64,000 bases of DNA from Balaenoptera acutorostrata (GCF_949987535.1 NC_080079.1:7382001-7446000), one strand, 5' to 3'. Positions 49,701-60,746 are shown, numbered from the stretch's first letter. The notes: a model not told the origin generated them from the sequence alone. Numbers and translations: made by a program.

Positions 49701-52700
49701 CAATAATGACTGAGAATTTCACCAAATTAATGTCAGACACCATACCACAGATCCAGGAAGCTCAGAGAACAACAAGAAGGAAAAATGCCAGAAAAACTAC
49801 ACCTAGGCATATCATATTCAAACTACAGAAAATTAAAGAAAAAAGTCCTGAAAGAAGACAGAGTATAAAAAACATCTACCTGGGACTTCCCTGGTGGCGC
49901 AGTGGTTAAGAATCCTCCTGGCAATGCAGGGAACACAGGTTCGAGCCCTGATCTGGGAAGATCCCACATGCCACTGAGCAACTAAGCCCATGCGCCACAA
50001 CTACTGAGCCTGCGCTCTAGAGCCCATGAGCCACAACCACTGAGCCTGCGTGCTACAACTACTGAAGCCCGTGAGCCTAGAATTCGTGCTCCACAACAAG
50101 AAAAGCCACTGCAATGAGAAGCCCGCGCACCGCAACAAAGAGTAGCCCCCGCTCGCCACAACTAGAGAAAGCCCACGCACAGCAACCAAGACCCAACTCA
50201 GCCAAAAGTAAATAAATAAATAAATTTATTTAAAAAGAACAAAAAACAAAAAACACTGCCTATGTAGAAACAAAAGACAAGAATTATATCCGACTTCTCA
50301 GAAACCATGCAAGCAAGAAGAGACTGAAGTGAAATATTTTAAAAGTTGAGACAAAAAAACCACCAAACTAGAATTCTATATCCTGTGAAATTATCTTTCA
50401 AAAGTAAAAGAGAAATAAAGTCTTTCTCAGACAAACAAAAATAGAGGGAATTTGTTGCCAGAGACCCGGTTCACAAGAAATGTTAAAAGAGTTCTTTAGA
50501 AAGAAGGAAAATAACATAGATCAAAAATTTTGATCTACATAAAGAAAGGAAGAGCATTAAGAAATAAATTGAAGATAAAATTTAAACTTTTTTTTATTCT
50601 TAATTGATCTAACAGATAAGTTTATTCAAAATAATAACAATATATTTGATTATGCATGCTTACGTATATATATATTGTGTGTGTATGCACACGTGAGCGT
50701 GTGCGCAGGTATGTGCTTATGTATGGTTACATATAAGTGAAATGAATGACAATAAAGATACAAGGGACAGAAAGGAATTAGGATTATTTTGTTATTATGA
50801 GGTAATGACACAACCCATGAAGTGGTACAACGTTATCTGAAAGCGGACTTGGATGAACTGTAACAATATACTGCAAACTCTAGGGCAACCACTAATAAAA
50901 GTTAAAAAAAGAAGTATAACATATGCTAAGAAAGTAGAGAAAACAGAATCATAAAATGCTCAACTAGAAACACGAAACACAGTACAAGAGTGAAAGACAA
51001 AAACAGGAACAAAGAACAGGGCAACAAGTAGAAAACAGTTACAAACATGGTAGTTATGAATCCAACTATATCAATAATCACTTTGAATGTCAATGATCTA
51101 AATGTAATAATGCTGACAACATCAAATGCTGGCAAGGATATGGAGCAAAAGGAATTCTCATTCATTGCTGGTGGGAATGCATAACAGTACTGCCACCTGG
51201 GAAGATCGACTGGCAGTTTCTCACAAAACTAAACACATACTCTTATCAGATAATCCAGCTATTATGAACTTTGGTGTTTACCCAAAGGAACTGAAAATCT
51301 ATGAACACACAAAACCCTGCATATGGAAGTTTACAGCAGCTTTATTCATAACTGCCAAAACTTGCAAGCAAAGTGTCCTTCAGAATGGATAAAGTGGGTA
51401 CATCCAGACAATGAAGTACTTTTCAGCATTACAAAGAAATGAGCTATCTAAGCCATGAAAAAACACAGGAACCTTAAATGCACATTACGAAGTGAAAGCA
51501 GCTGATCTGAAATGGCTACATATTATATGACTCCAACCACATGACAGTGTGGAAAAGGCAAAAACAATAGAGACAGTAAAAAGACCAGTGGCTGCCAGAG
51601 TTAGGGAGGAGGAAAGGATGCACTGGCAGAGCACAGAGGATTCTGGGGCGTTGAAAATACTCTCTCTGACACTGTCATTGTAATTCTCTGTTCAACACTA
51701 TCAATAAATGGTGGACACATGTCATTACACATTTGTCCAAAATCGCAGAATGTATACTAAGATGAACCCTAATGTGAACTACGGACTTTGGGTGATAAGG
51801 ATTATTGCCAGTGTCGGTTCATCACTTGTCACAAACGTACCACTTTGTGGGGGATGTTCGTAATGGGCGGTTACGCGTGGGAGGACATGGCAAACAACAG
51901 TGCCTTCCTTTCCATTGTGCTGTGAACTAAAACTGCTCTCAACAAATTAAGGTCTAACAATGTATACAGAGAGGCACAATAATAAGTTATCCAAAGATGA
52001 TATTTCTAAGAGAACTGATTTTTCACTGATTTTTCCCCTTATTTATATTAATTACTCCCATTTGGCTCTCTATTTGGATTGACATGTCAATCAAAGGCAA
52101 GTACAATATTCCATCTTGAGCACTTGAGCCGGTTCAAATCATAGACACCCTATAGAACAGCACAGCTACCACCACAAAAAAAATGTCCTATCTTGAAGTG
52201 ATAGGAGGAAGGGTTTAAATAAAAGAAAATTACTTTCTCAGTTCTCATTTAGATATTTTATGACTTAAAAAAAGTCCCATCCCACCTGATTCGGATTATG
52301 AGCAAAGGAAACCCTAGCAAAAAGCTGATTTAAAAGGAGACTGGGGCTTCCCTGGCGGCGAAGTGGTTGAGAATCTGCCTGCTAATGCAGGGGACACGGG
52401 TTCGAGCCCTGGTCTGGGAATATCCCACATGCCGCGCAGCAAATAGGCCCGTGAGCCACAACTACTGAGCCTGCGCGTCTGGAGCCTGTGCTCCGCAACA
52501 AGAGGGGCCGCGATAGTGAAAGGCCTGCGCACCACGATGAAGAGTGGCCCCTGCTTGCCGCAACTAGAGAAAGCCCTCGCACGGAAACGAAGACCCAACA
52601 CAGCCAAAAATAAATTAATTAATTAATTAATTAATAAAAAAAAAAAAAGGAGACTGCACAAGTGATATACTGGCTGCTCCTCTCCTGACCTAGGACAGGG

Positions 52701-55700
52701 CCCTCTCATTCTACCTTCTAATAGTCATAAAAGAGCCCAGTCAACAAACTTGTCACAACTCAAAATAGTCAACAATTTAATCGTTATTCAGTAAGGTTAA
52801 TAGCTAATATATTTGACCCACATCATTGATGCCTTGAATCTATGGCAACAATGCCTCCTCTCTCCCCATTTGATAATCTTCATCCCCTCTCCACCCCAAG
52901 ATACTGAAAAAGATGTCTATGTGATCACTACAATCCTTGCAGCTTCCCATGCCTTAACTGTAAAACATCAGGTGAAGACTCTGTATGGCAGGGATTGGAG
53001 GAGGTGGTACCAAGGTGCTCTTTATTTTAGAAAGCCTGTTCATATGCCAGCTGAAGCATCCTTTTAGAACCAAGGCCTCCATTACCAAACGATCTGCTAC
53101 AATAGCACTTACCAGTGGCTGCACTCATACAACCTAGGTCCTTCTCACTCTTAATAGCCATCTTGCCCATTTTCTACCTCAGATTATGGCAATCTCTTTC
53201 TTTTTCTCCCTACTTTCACATTAGACTTTTGAGACTTCAAATGACTCAAAACTAGAATTTCAGTGCTAATACAAATGTAAGTGACAACTCCAGTCCAGAA
53301 GATCACCCGCTGCCAGCTTTGAGAAGCAGGTAGCATAAAGTTCCCAAACTATTATTATTAGTAGCCACCAATGTCTTTTTTTTTTAAAGCCCTCACAGCT
53401 AGGAAAAGTAGATATCACCTGCTGAAATTTACAGTACACTTTCAACCTTACAACAGGGTCAGAATATTACTACCAGAGGAAAGGCTAGAGCTGCCTTTTA
53501 AAAAGGACTTGCAAAATGGTAGCTTTACTAAGGTTCAGATCTAGTTTCCAGGCTGAGCAGCCAGACCTCATCCACACCTAGAGGACAGATCTATCTTTCC
53601 AAGGGCAGAGTCACATTAACTAAACCTACAAGGCAGACCTGTAAAACCACAATATCCAAAATGACTCTCATCCTCTTGGTGTGGGCAGGCCCACACAAAC
53701 AGCCAAATCATCATTAGGATGTTGTTTGATGAGCACGTAATCCAATCTAGAGAAGTCAGACAGACTGAACATTTAATGACATCAGGCTTACCTGGCCTGA
53801 TGAATCGGCATCACAAAAGGAATGGTATTGCCCACACTACCAGATCAATCCAGAGCAATCACCGTCCACTAAAAGGCACAAAGTCCTCTCCCCTGGACAA
53901 GGGCTGAATGTCTAAACCATCAGTTCTGAATGACACATTCTTTCTTTAGCTATCCAATCAGGTTACCATCTGAATTTACAGTTCAAGACTAGTCATATAC
54001 TTGATTGACTACTGGATTTTTTTTAAAAAAAGGATATTTTTGAGACAAGCTGAAAGTGTGATTTGGACTGTATGCTAGATAACTGAGTCAATGCTGATTT
54101 TCTTAGATGTGGTAACGAGGATGTGGTTGGGCAGGAGAGTATCCTTGTTCTTAAAAGATGCATGCTGAAATACCGAAGGGTAAAGCATCAGGATGCTTAA
54201 AACTAACTGGCAAAGGGGAGTGTTCAGGTGCATAGAGATGCAGCACCTGTGGCAAAATGTTAACAATTAACAACTGGTCAATCCAATGAAGGAGATGTTG
54301 GGGTCCCTTGCACTGATTTTTTTTTTTTTAACTTTTCTGTGGATTTGAAAACTTGCAAAATAAAACGTGGTCTTAAGACTACCTGTCTCAGGAAGAAAAA
54401 CTCATAATACACAATCAATATAATTTCTTAAAGTTGAACAGAAATACGAAATCAAAGCTACTTTAAAATATGAGCACCAGAGCTGACCAACAGACACAAA
54501 ATACAGTGTACATATATGTAGTTTAAAATTTTCCACTAGCCACACTAAAAATAAATAAACAGGTGAAACCAAAAAAATAAAATATGAGCAAAGACCTTTC
54601 TATATTTAAGACCACTACTACAACTTCAAATGTTTCTATTTTAAAGCTTAGCAAAAAGATATAAAAACCACTGAGGTGTTCAAAGTGTCTGAGTGTCGAA
54701 AACCAAAGTTTTTTTCCCCCTAGCTTCCACAGAAAATATAACAGACAAAAAGTATCCCACCACTGTAAGGAAATGATTCAGCCAGTGCACTCCTGGATTT
54801 AAAAAGGGAAGGATGTCAGCTCACCAATGTGAACAGTCATGCAGGCTGTCATGCAGGGCTTTCCGAAGCACCGAGTCCTTGTCATAAATGCCCCAGGTAG
54901 CTTGTAGTACTGAATCAAGTAAGCAGTCTCCTGCAGTCCGGTTCCAAAGTGCATACAGTCGACTGTCCAAACGTGTAGCCAATTCCAAGGACCAGTTTAT
55001 AATTGGAGATTCTTCTTCTAACTCTATATGAAGAATTTAAATAACATGTTCATATAAAACATTAATAAAGGAAATTGAAGATGATTCAAAGAAATGGGAA
55101 GATATCCCATGCTCTTGGATTGGAAGAATTAATGTTGTTAAAATGGCCACACTACCCAAAGCAATCTACAGATTTAACACGATCCCTATCAAATTACCCA
55201 TGACATTTTTCACAGAACAAAACAAATAATCCTAAAATTTACATGGAACCATAAAAGACCCAGGATTGCCAAAGCAATCCTGAGGAAAAAGAATAAAGCA
55301 GGAGGTCTAACCTTCCCAAACTTCAGAGAATACTTCAGACAATTACTACAGTAATCAAAACACCATGGTATTGGCACAAAAACAGACATACGGAACAATG
55401 GAACAGAATAGAAAGTCCAGAAATAAACCCGCACACCTACGGTCAATTATTCTTCAACAAAGGAGGCAAGAATATACAACGGGAAAAAGACAGTCTCTTC
55501 AGCAAGTAGTGTTGGGAAAGTTGGACAGATGCATGTAAATCAATAAAGTTAAAACACACCCTCACACCACACACAAAAATAAACTCAAAATGACTTAAAA
55601 GACTCAAATACAAGACATCACACCATAAAACTTCTGGAAAAGAACACGGGCAAAAACATTCTCTGATATAAATCGTACCATTTTTTTCCTTAGGTCAGTC

Positions 55701-58700
55701 TCCCAAAGCAATAGAAATAAAAACAAAAATAAACAAATGGGACCTAATCAAACTTACAAGCTTTTACACAGCAAAGGAAACCATAAACAAAACAAAAAAA
55801 CAATCTGTGGAATGGGAGAAAATATTTGCAAATGATTTGACTGACGAGGGCTTAATTTCCAAAATATACAAACAGCTCATACAACTCAACAACGGAAAAA
55901 CAAACAACCCAATTGAAAAATGAGCAGAAGACCTAAACAGACATTTCACCAAAGACATACACATGGCCAACAGGCACATGAAAAGGTGCTCAACATCGCT
56001 AATTACTGGAGAAATGCAAATCGAAACCAGAATGAGATACTACCTCACACTGGTCAGAGTGGCCATTATTAAAAAGTCTACAAATAACAAATGCTGGAGA
56101 GGGTGTGGAGAAAAGGGAACCCTCCTACACTGTTGGTGGAAATGTAAGTTGGTACAGCCATTATGGAAAACAGTACGGAGAGTCCTCAAAAAACTAAAAA
56201 TAGAGTTGCCATATGATCCAGCAATCCCACTCCTGGGACATATCCAGACAAAACTATAATTCAAAAAGATAAATGCTCCCCTATGTTCAAAGCAGCACTA
56301 CTCACAATAGCCAAGACATGGAAACGACCTAAATGTCCATCAACAGATGAATGGATAAAAAGATGTGGTACAATGGAATACTACTCAGCCATAAAAAAGA
56401 ATGAAATAATGTCATTTGCAGCAACATGGATGGGCCTAGAGATTATCATACTAAGTGAAGTAAGTCGGAAAGAGAAAGACAAATACCATATGATATCACT
56501 TATATGTGGAATCTAAAATACGACGCAAATGAACTTATCTACGAAACAGAAACAGACTCACAGACATAGAGAACAGATTTGTGGTTGCCAAGGGGGAGGG
56601 GAGGAGGGAGAGGGATGGACTGGGAGTTTGGGGTTGGTAGATGCAAACTACTATATATAGGATGGATAAACAACAAGGTCCTAATGCAGAGCACAGGGAA
56701 CTGTACTCAATATCCTGTGATAAACCATAATGGGAAAGAACATAAAAAAGAATGTATGTATAAGTATAACTGAATCACTTTGTTGTACAGCAGAAATTAA
56801 CACAATATTGTAAATCAACTATACTTCAATATAAATAAGTAAGTAAATAAATAAAATGTTCATTTCATGCTTCTGCAATTAAGAAATATTCAGTGGAAGA
56901 AAGAACCTATTCTCTAGAAGTTAACAGATTTATATGTAATTTATTAAAAAACACCTAAATAATTCTGATCAATTGAAATATAAACCTTTTGAGTAGTTGA
57001 AACACCTTAAGGCTCTAGAATAATTTACTCCATTTTTAAATTCTTCATGATTTATTTTCTAAAAATTTTTAATATGAAAATATACTCATTCTAGAATAGG
57101 AAACAGAAAACCAAGGTTTAAAATTTTTTATACCTTTATTCACTCTACCACAGTTAAGAGCTATGAATGAGCACTTTTAACAGCACAATACAACACTGTT
57201 CTTAAGGACTTTATATTTTCAATTTAAAGTAGAAATAAAATATGTTGACCATACACCAAACTATTTCAAAACTTACAAAGCAAAGCAAAAAGTTTATTGA
57301 AATCAATAAAAGATAAATTATACTCATTAATTCCATGCTTACCTTTTTGAACATCTCTATCAAGCACCTCATCAAATAATTTTTCTTGGACTGTTGGAGG
57401 CAAGTCTTCAATATCTACAAAGAAAAACCAGATTTAGAAAATCTTTATATGTCTCATAACTTAAAAAATTTGATGCCAGCATCTAACAGTAACTTCCTCT
57501 AAAATAACTCCCTTTCCACTGAAGGCTGTCGAGTAGCGTCTTTTAAAAAACATGCATGTACCTCGTGTGTGTGTGCGTGTGTGTGTGTTTATGAGGTGTA
57601 AAATATTTCCTTTCTGTACTTCATTATCAAAACTGTGATCTATTACAAACAATAAAAAGAAAATCATTTGGACCAGTAATTATATACAGCTATTATCAAA
57701 CCAACAAGAGATAACAAATGTTGACGAGAATGTGGAGAAAAGGGAACCCTTGTGCACCAGTGGTGGGAATGTAAACTGGTGCAGTCACTATGGAAAACAG
57801 TATGAAGGATCCTCAAAAACTTAAAATAAAACTATCATATGATCCAGCAATCTCACTTTTGGGTACACAGCCAAAGGATATGACAACAGGGTATCGAAAA
57901 GGTATCTGTACCCCCATGTTGGTTGCAGCATTACTCGCAATAGCCAATATATGAAAACAACCTAAGTGTCTATCAATGGGTGAATAAATAAAGTAGATGT
58001 GATATATCTATACAATGCAGTATTATTAAGCCATGAGAAAGAAGAAAATCATGCCATTTGCAACATACGGAAGGACCCTGGAGACATTATGCTAAGTGAA
58101 ATAAGCTCAACAGAGAAAGACCAATATTGCATGGTATTACTTACATATGGAATCTTAAAAAAAAAAAAGTCAAACTCATAGAAACAGAGAGTAGAAAAGC
58201 AGCTGCCAGGGGCAAGGCAGGAAGGGATAGGGAGAAACTGCTAAAAGAGTACAAACTATAAACCATAAAATGAAGACAGCTAGGATTAAATGCAAAACAT
58301 AGTAACAATAGTCAGTAACGCTGTATTGTACAATTGAAATTCACTAAGAGAACAAAACTTAATGTTCTCACCCAAAATATAAATAAATAGATAAATAAAT
58401 GTGAGGTGATGAATGTGTTAATTAACTAGATGGGGGGAATCTAGTTAATTAACAGTTAACTTTCACAATGTATGTATAAATCAAATCACCACAAAGTACA
58501 CTTGAAATATTTTACAATTTTCTTTGTCAATGATAACTTAATAAAGTTGAAATAAAAGAAAAAAGAACAGAGCTATCTAATATTCAAGTTAAAATAACAA
58601 CAACAACAAACAAACAAACAAATTTTTGTCTGTTCTCTTCCCCCCACACTCTCAACCTCTGCTCAGGACTGTTATTTTCAGACTTTAGAATCTCCTTATA

Positions 58701-59759
58701 CAAGTTACTGAGCCATTCATTTTGGCACGCAGATTTCTGTTTTCCTCACCTTCTCAAATTCTCTATGCTCTGTTCAGTTTACTAATTGAGTAGTCTAGAG
58801 TAAGAAGCATTACCCTTACAAAAATGTTTTAAACTTACAACTATTTTCAACTTAAAATCTAATCATCACTTGAAGTACTAAGTTTAAATATAGAGTGCAT
58901 TTCAAATGAAATTTGTCTGATTTTAAAAAGCTTAGTTGTTACTTTCTACCATTTTGTAAATACCTCTGTTCATATCGCAATATAAAAAAAGCTCAAAACA
59001 CTCAAAACCAAAATATAAGTTTTATTTAGAAACTTTTGGCGTTTAGTGCATTTATTCAATGCCAACTGACAAATAACAGCCTGGAAGACATTTCCACTTG
59101 TCATGGAACTGAAAAATAAAAAGTTGCTTCACAAATATAGTAGAAATTAATGTAGTAAGTGAAGAAAGTAATGACACTTTCAAAAGAATGCCAGTATCTT
59201 TGACTCAAATAACTTGACTCTACCCATCAAAAACCCATGTTCTGATCTTATCTCCTAGTATCAGGTAACCAATAGTTATCTATGAAAAGAAAAAGAAAAA
59301 AAGCAGACTGATAATATTCTAAAATAAAAACAAAGAGAAAAATAAATGGATAAAACAGACTTTTTTAAATATCTGAGGCTCACAAAGAAGTCACTTATTA
59401 TCAGCTGCTGTCTTCCTGTCAGCTCTAAGGCATTAGTTTATAAATGGCCCTTGTACTGGTCACTTCCAGTAAAACAGGGTAATCAAGTAATTTAAGATCC
59501 ACATATAGTAGCTAAGTTATGTTTTCTAACAGAAACATTTTTATTCAGACATTAAAAAATTATAATAAAGTGGAAATTTGTTTTCACACAGAGATTTGGA
59601 GTTACCTGCTGGCAACGTAAATGTTACAAGGTCAGTTAGGAAATAGCAAGCAAAATCCCCCTTTCTCTGATGAAGAGAGGCAGCTATCTCACGCCGGATT
59701 TGCTCTGTCAGTTCAGGACACACCATTGCTGGAATACACTTTGCGGCTTGTTGAGACAC
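43519..59759 (-). CDS. ZRANB1: ZRANB1 (TRABID), 3' seven coding exons, residues 335-708
   Basis: Joining, on the minus strand, 59759-59606, 57414-57343, 55023-54825, 47059-46939, 45417-45288, 45182-44953 and 43737-43519 gives 1125 nt: 374 residues and TGA, all junctions in phase. Counted back from the 708-residue human protein, the window starts at residue 335 and the catalytic residues fall exactly at Cys443 and His585. TRABID is an OTU-family deubiquitinase that cleaves K29- and K33-linked and also K63-linked ubiquitin chains and acts in Wnt signalling. The N-terminal exon with three NZF zinc fingers and most of the Ank/UBD module is not in the window and should lie beyond 64000. No frameshift or stop is seen. 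Confidence 0.96.
43738..44952 (-). other. ZRANB1: ZRANB1 intron with L2 remnant
   Basis: 1.2-kb intron. The middle (about 44250-44780) is an old L2 LINE fragment; the rest is AT-rich unique sequence. Confidence 0.8.
44250..44780 (+). repeat. L2 LINE 3'-end fragment
   Basis: Text in L2 order: CAACTCTCTTCCCCCAGATT, CAGGTCTCAATTCAGGCGTC, ACCTCCTCAGTGATGCCTC, GAGGGCCAGGACTTTGGTCT, TTCACTGCTTTATCTCTGC. Very diverged. Confidence 0.65.
44953..45182 (-). CDS. ZRANB1: ZRANB1 exon with catalytic His585
   Basis: 230 nt, completing Gly560 and encoding residues 561-636. Encodes [20 protein letters not shown], then [15 protein letters not shown] with His585, the catalytic OTU histidine, then [15 protein letters not shown]. 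Acceptor TTTCCAG, donor GTAAGA. Confidence 0.97.
45183..45287 (-). other. ZRANB1: Short ZRANB1 intron
   Basis: 105-bp intron, GTAAGC...TTTCCAG on the minus strand. No other content. Confidence 0.9.
45288..45417 (-). CDS. ZRANB1: ZRANB1 OTU exon, residues 517-560
   Basis: 130 nt, in phase 0, encoding [20 protein letters not shown] through ETLGYTRFQ and the first base of Gly560. Core beta-strands of the OTU fold. Acceptor CTGTACAG, donor GTAAGC. Confidence 0.97.
46368..46607 (-). repeat. L1 3' UTR fragment
   Basis: Antisense L1 3' end: TTTATTGGAGTATAGTTGAT, CAATGTTGTGTTAGTTTCTG, CTGTGCTATACAGTAGGTCC. In the sense direction of ZRANB1 transcription. Confidence 0.9.
46700..46860 (-). repeat. MIR-like fragment
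   Basis: Text such as CTATGGTCCCAGAGCTGAT, then AGAACCCAAGTCACCC and CTCTTCCCTTCATGCCACAC, is the antisense MIR pattern. Diverged. Confidence 0.6.
46939..47059 (-). CDS. ZRANB1: ZRANB1 OTU exon, residues 477-516
   Basis: 121 nt, completing Trp476 and encoding [20 protein letters not shown] through [10 protein letters not shown]. Trp-rich OTU segment. Acceptor TTGCTTTTAG, donor GTAAGA, phase 0. Confidence 0.97.
48548..48814 (+). repeat. CHR-type SINE with 13-bp target duplication
   Basis: Starts GGGCTTCCCTGGTGGCACAG, has tRNA-like A/B boxes and repeated CCACAACTA units, ends in (AAATA)n. Flanked by perfect AAAAGTCAATTCC copies (48535-48547 and 48815-48827), so it is young. Confidence 0.95.
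48845..49312 (+). repeat. L1 ORF2 remnant
   Basis: Sense ORF2 text: AATCTCTATCAAAATCTCAG, CTACAATCATCAAGAAAGTC, GACAATTGGATATCCATGC. The reading frame is broken many times. Confidence 0.85.
49318..51110 (+). repeat. L1 ORF1-to-ORF2 fragment, split by a SINE
   Basis: Sense L1 covering the ORF1 part (AATATTTGAAACAATAATGA, then ATTAATGTCAGACACCAT), the inter-ORF region and the start of ORF2 (CCAACTATATCAATAATCAC). A CHR SINE (49882-50247) interrupts it. It follows an ORF2 3' piece, so the parts are out of normal L1 order. Confidence 0.85.
49882..50247 (+). repeat. CHR-type SINE nested in L1
   Basis: Full-length CHR element, GGGACTTCCCTGGTGGCGCA to an (AAAT)n tail. Flanked by diverged copies of an AAAAAACA-containing duplication (49867-49881 and 50248-50261). 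Confidence 0.93.
51111..51958 (+). repeat. Old L1 3' end
   Basis: Sense L1M text: CTGGCAAGGATATGGAGCAA, TTACAGCAGCTTTATTCATA, CTACGGACTTTGGGTGATAA, CTGTGAACTAAAACTGCTCT. Diverged 3' UTR end. Confidence 0.8.
52344..52644 (+). repeat. CHR-type SINE with 12-bp target duplication
   Basis: GGGCTTCCCTGGCGGCGAAG to (AATT)n/A-rich tail, flanked by AAAAGGAGACTG at 52332-52343 and 52645-52656. Confidence 0.94.
53995..54375 (+). repeat. Interspersed repeat, family unassigned
   Basis: Text such as GTGGCAAAATGTTAACAATT, AACTTTTCTGTGGATTTGAA and the end CTTGCAAAATAAAACG recurs widely in mammalian genomes. Probably a retroelement 3' end. Confidence 0.5.
54825..55023 (-). CDS. ZRANB1: ZRANB1 exon with catalytic Cys443
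   Basis: 199 nt, completing Glu410 and ending two bases into Trp476. Encodes [20 protein letters not shown], then [18 protein letters not shown] with Cys443, the OTU nucleophile. Donor GTGAGC. The acceptor CTTCATATAG has a weak pyrimidine tract, and an L1 insertion begins about 30 bases upstream of it. Confidence 0.97.
55024..57342 (-). other. ZRANB1: ZRANB1 intron dominated by an L1
   Basis: 2.3-kb intron of which 1.8 kb is a 5'-truncated L1 (55054-56855). The remaining 56864-57342 is AT-rich with no recognised element. Confidence 0.85.
55054..56855 (+). mobile_element. 5'-truncated L1 (ORF2 3' part and 3' UTR)
   Basis: Sense L1 starting near AAAGGAAATTGAAGATGATT. It encodes the ORF2 C-terminal region in two broken frames ([20 protein letters not shown] at about 56147; [20 protein letters not shown] at about 56337), then a 3' UTR and an (AAATA)n tail. 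ATGTTCAT at 55046-55053 and 56856-56863 is the likely target duplication. It lies antisense to ZRANB1. Confidence 0.9.
57343..57414 (-). CDS. ZRANB1: ZRANB1 72-nt exon, residues 386-410
   Basis: Small exon completing Asp386 and encoding [20 protein letters not shown], then VQK and the first base of Glu410. Its length is a multiple of three, so skipping would keep frame. Acceptor TTCTTTGTAG, donor GTAAGC. Confidence 0.96.
57690..58560 (+). repeat. L1 3' end, older subfamily
   Basis: Sense L1 text: GAATGTGGAGAAAAGGGAAC, CATATGATCCAGCAATCTCA, GTAAACTGGTGCAGTCACTA, with a 3' UTR ending in AAAGTTGAAATAAAAG. ORF2 is broken by stops. Confidence 0.85.
58417..58453. repeat. 15-bp perfect inverted repeat
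   Basis: GTTAATTAACTAGAT (58417-58431) and its exact reverse complement (58439-58453), separated by a 7-base G-rich loop. Confidence 0.95.
59606..59759 (-). CDS. ZRANB1: ZRANB1 exon, residues 335-386
   Basis: 154 nt, in phase 0, encoding [20 protein letters not shown] and [14 protein letters not shown], plus the first base of Asp386. End of the Ank/UBD module and the lead into the OTU domain. Acceptor GTATTTAAG, donor GTAACT. The preceding coding exon is not in the window. Confidence 0.96.
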
Positions 59760-59959
59760 CTTAAATACAAAAGAAACTTTCCTCTACATCTCATTTATCA
59801 TCAGTGGAAGCAGAAAAAAACAGTGTATAAAAGAAATTACCAAAATTTCCCAGTAACTCAAGGTGTTTTTGTTTTTGTTTTAAATATATGAGGTACTGGG
59901 TGTGATTTCCTCAGTAGTATAAGTATATATCAGTAAAACTTCCCTGGAAAACAGTGATA

Positions 59960-60110
59960 AAAATGCTTTGCCCTCTCAACTCAGTAGTTCTACTTTCTAG
60001 TGGAGTTTATCCCAAGGAAATACACAAAGATGCATATAAAAATTTATGTAAAATGGAGTTGTTCACAAACGTTCATCACAGGAGGGGGAGGGAGGACAGA
60101 AAACAAAGTA
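59960..60110 (+). repeat. Old L1 fragment
   Basis: Text TCAACTCAGTAGTTCTACTT, GAGTTTATCCCAAGGAAATA and TTGTTCACAAACGTTCATCA follows the L1 ORF2 3' pattern. Short and diverged. Confidence 0.6.
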
Positions 60111-60251
60111 AGAATAACCATCATGCCCCTAATAAAAACATTCTTAAAAAACCAGGGAATTTTAGCTCACGGAGAAAGAGGAAAGTACAAACACTCTTCT
60201 CCTGCTCTGTTAAGAATATTTCAAGTAACTTGACTTAGAATAAAGAAAAGC

Positions 60252-60567
60252 ATGATTTTTTTTTAATAAATTTATTTATTTCTAGTTATTTTTGGCTGGG
60301 TTGGGTCTTCGTTGCTACACACGGGCTTTCTCTAGTTGCGGGGACGGGGGCTACTCTTCATTGTGGTGCGCGGGCTTCTCATTGCGGTGGCTTCTCTTGT
60401 TGCAGAGCACGGGCTCTAGGCACACGGGCTTCAGTAGTGGCTCGCAGGCTCTAGAGCGCAGGCTCAATAGTTGTGGCGCATGGGCTTAGTTGCTCCACGG
60501 CATGTGGGATCTCCCTGGACCAGGGATCAAACCCGTGTCCCCTGCACTGGCAGGCGGATTCCCAACC
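60252..60567 (-). repeat. CHR-type SINE, 5' end missing
   Basis: Minus-strand CHR element. The A-rich tail and CAACTAGAGAAAGCCCG-like units are present, but the first 30 or so bases (the CTTCCCTGGTGG start) are absent at the 60567 side. Confidence 0.9.
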
Positions 60568-60620
60568 TTTAAAGGGTTAGTTCCCAATGATTTCAAATCC
60601 CTCCCCACTTGTTACAATTT

Positions 60621-60746
60621 TGATTTTTTTTTTTTTTGGGCCGCACCACACAGCACGCGGGATCCTAGTTCCCCGACCAGGGATCAAACCCGCACCCCGT
60701 GCTGTGGAAGCGCGGCGACTTAACCACTGGACAGCCAGGGAAGTCC
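60621..60746 (-). repeat. CHR-type SINE (short form)
   Basis: Minus-strand GGGACTTCCCTGGCTGTCCA, B-box GGTTTGATCCC and a GTGCGGCCC-A(n) tail: the short CHR-1-like form. Confidence 0.9.

Larger units (their letters stand above)
47060..54824 (-). other. ZRANB1: Large ZRANB1 intron packed with repeats
   Basis: 7.8-kb AT-rich intron. 47060-48530 is AT-rich sequence without an assigned repeat. 48535-52656 is a mosaic of L1 pieces and three CHR SINEs. 52657-53990 is unassigned. 53995-54375 is another interspersed repeat with an A-rich end. No gene seen. Confidence 0.8.
57415..59605 (-). other. ZRANB1: ZRANB1 intron with L1MA-like LINE
   Basis: 2.2-kb intron with a GT microsatellite (about 57562-57589), an L1 3' end (57690-58560) carrying a 15-bp inverted repeat, and a CAA-rich tract near 58600. 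58640-59605 is AT-rich with nothing assigned. Confidence 0.8.

Noticed and set aside
55963..56516. Apparent proteins with LVQPLWKTV and MEYYSAIKK motifs
   Set aside because: These are the broken ORF2 C-terminus of the L1, not host genes.
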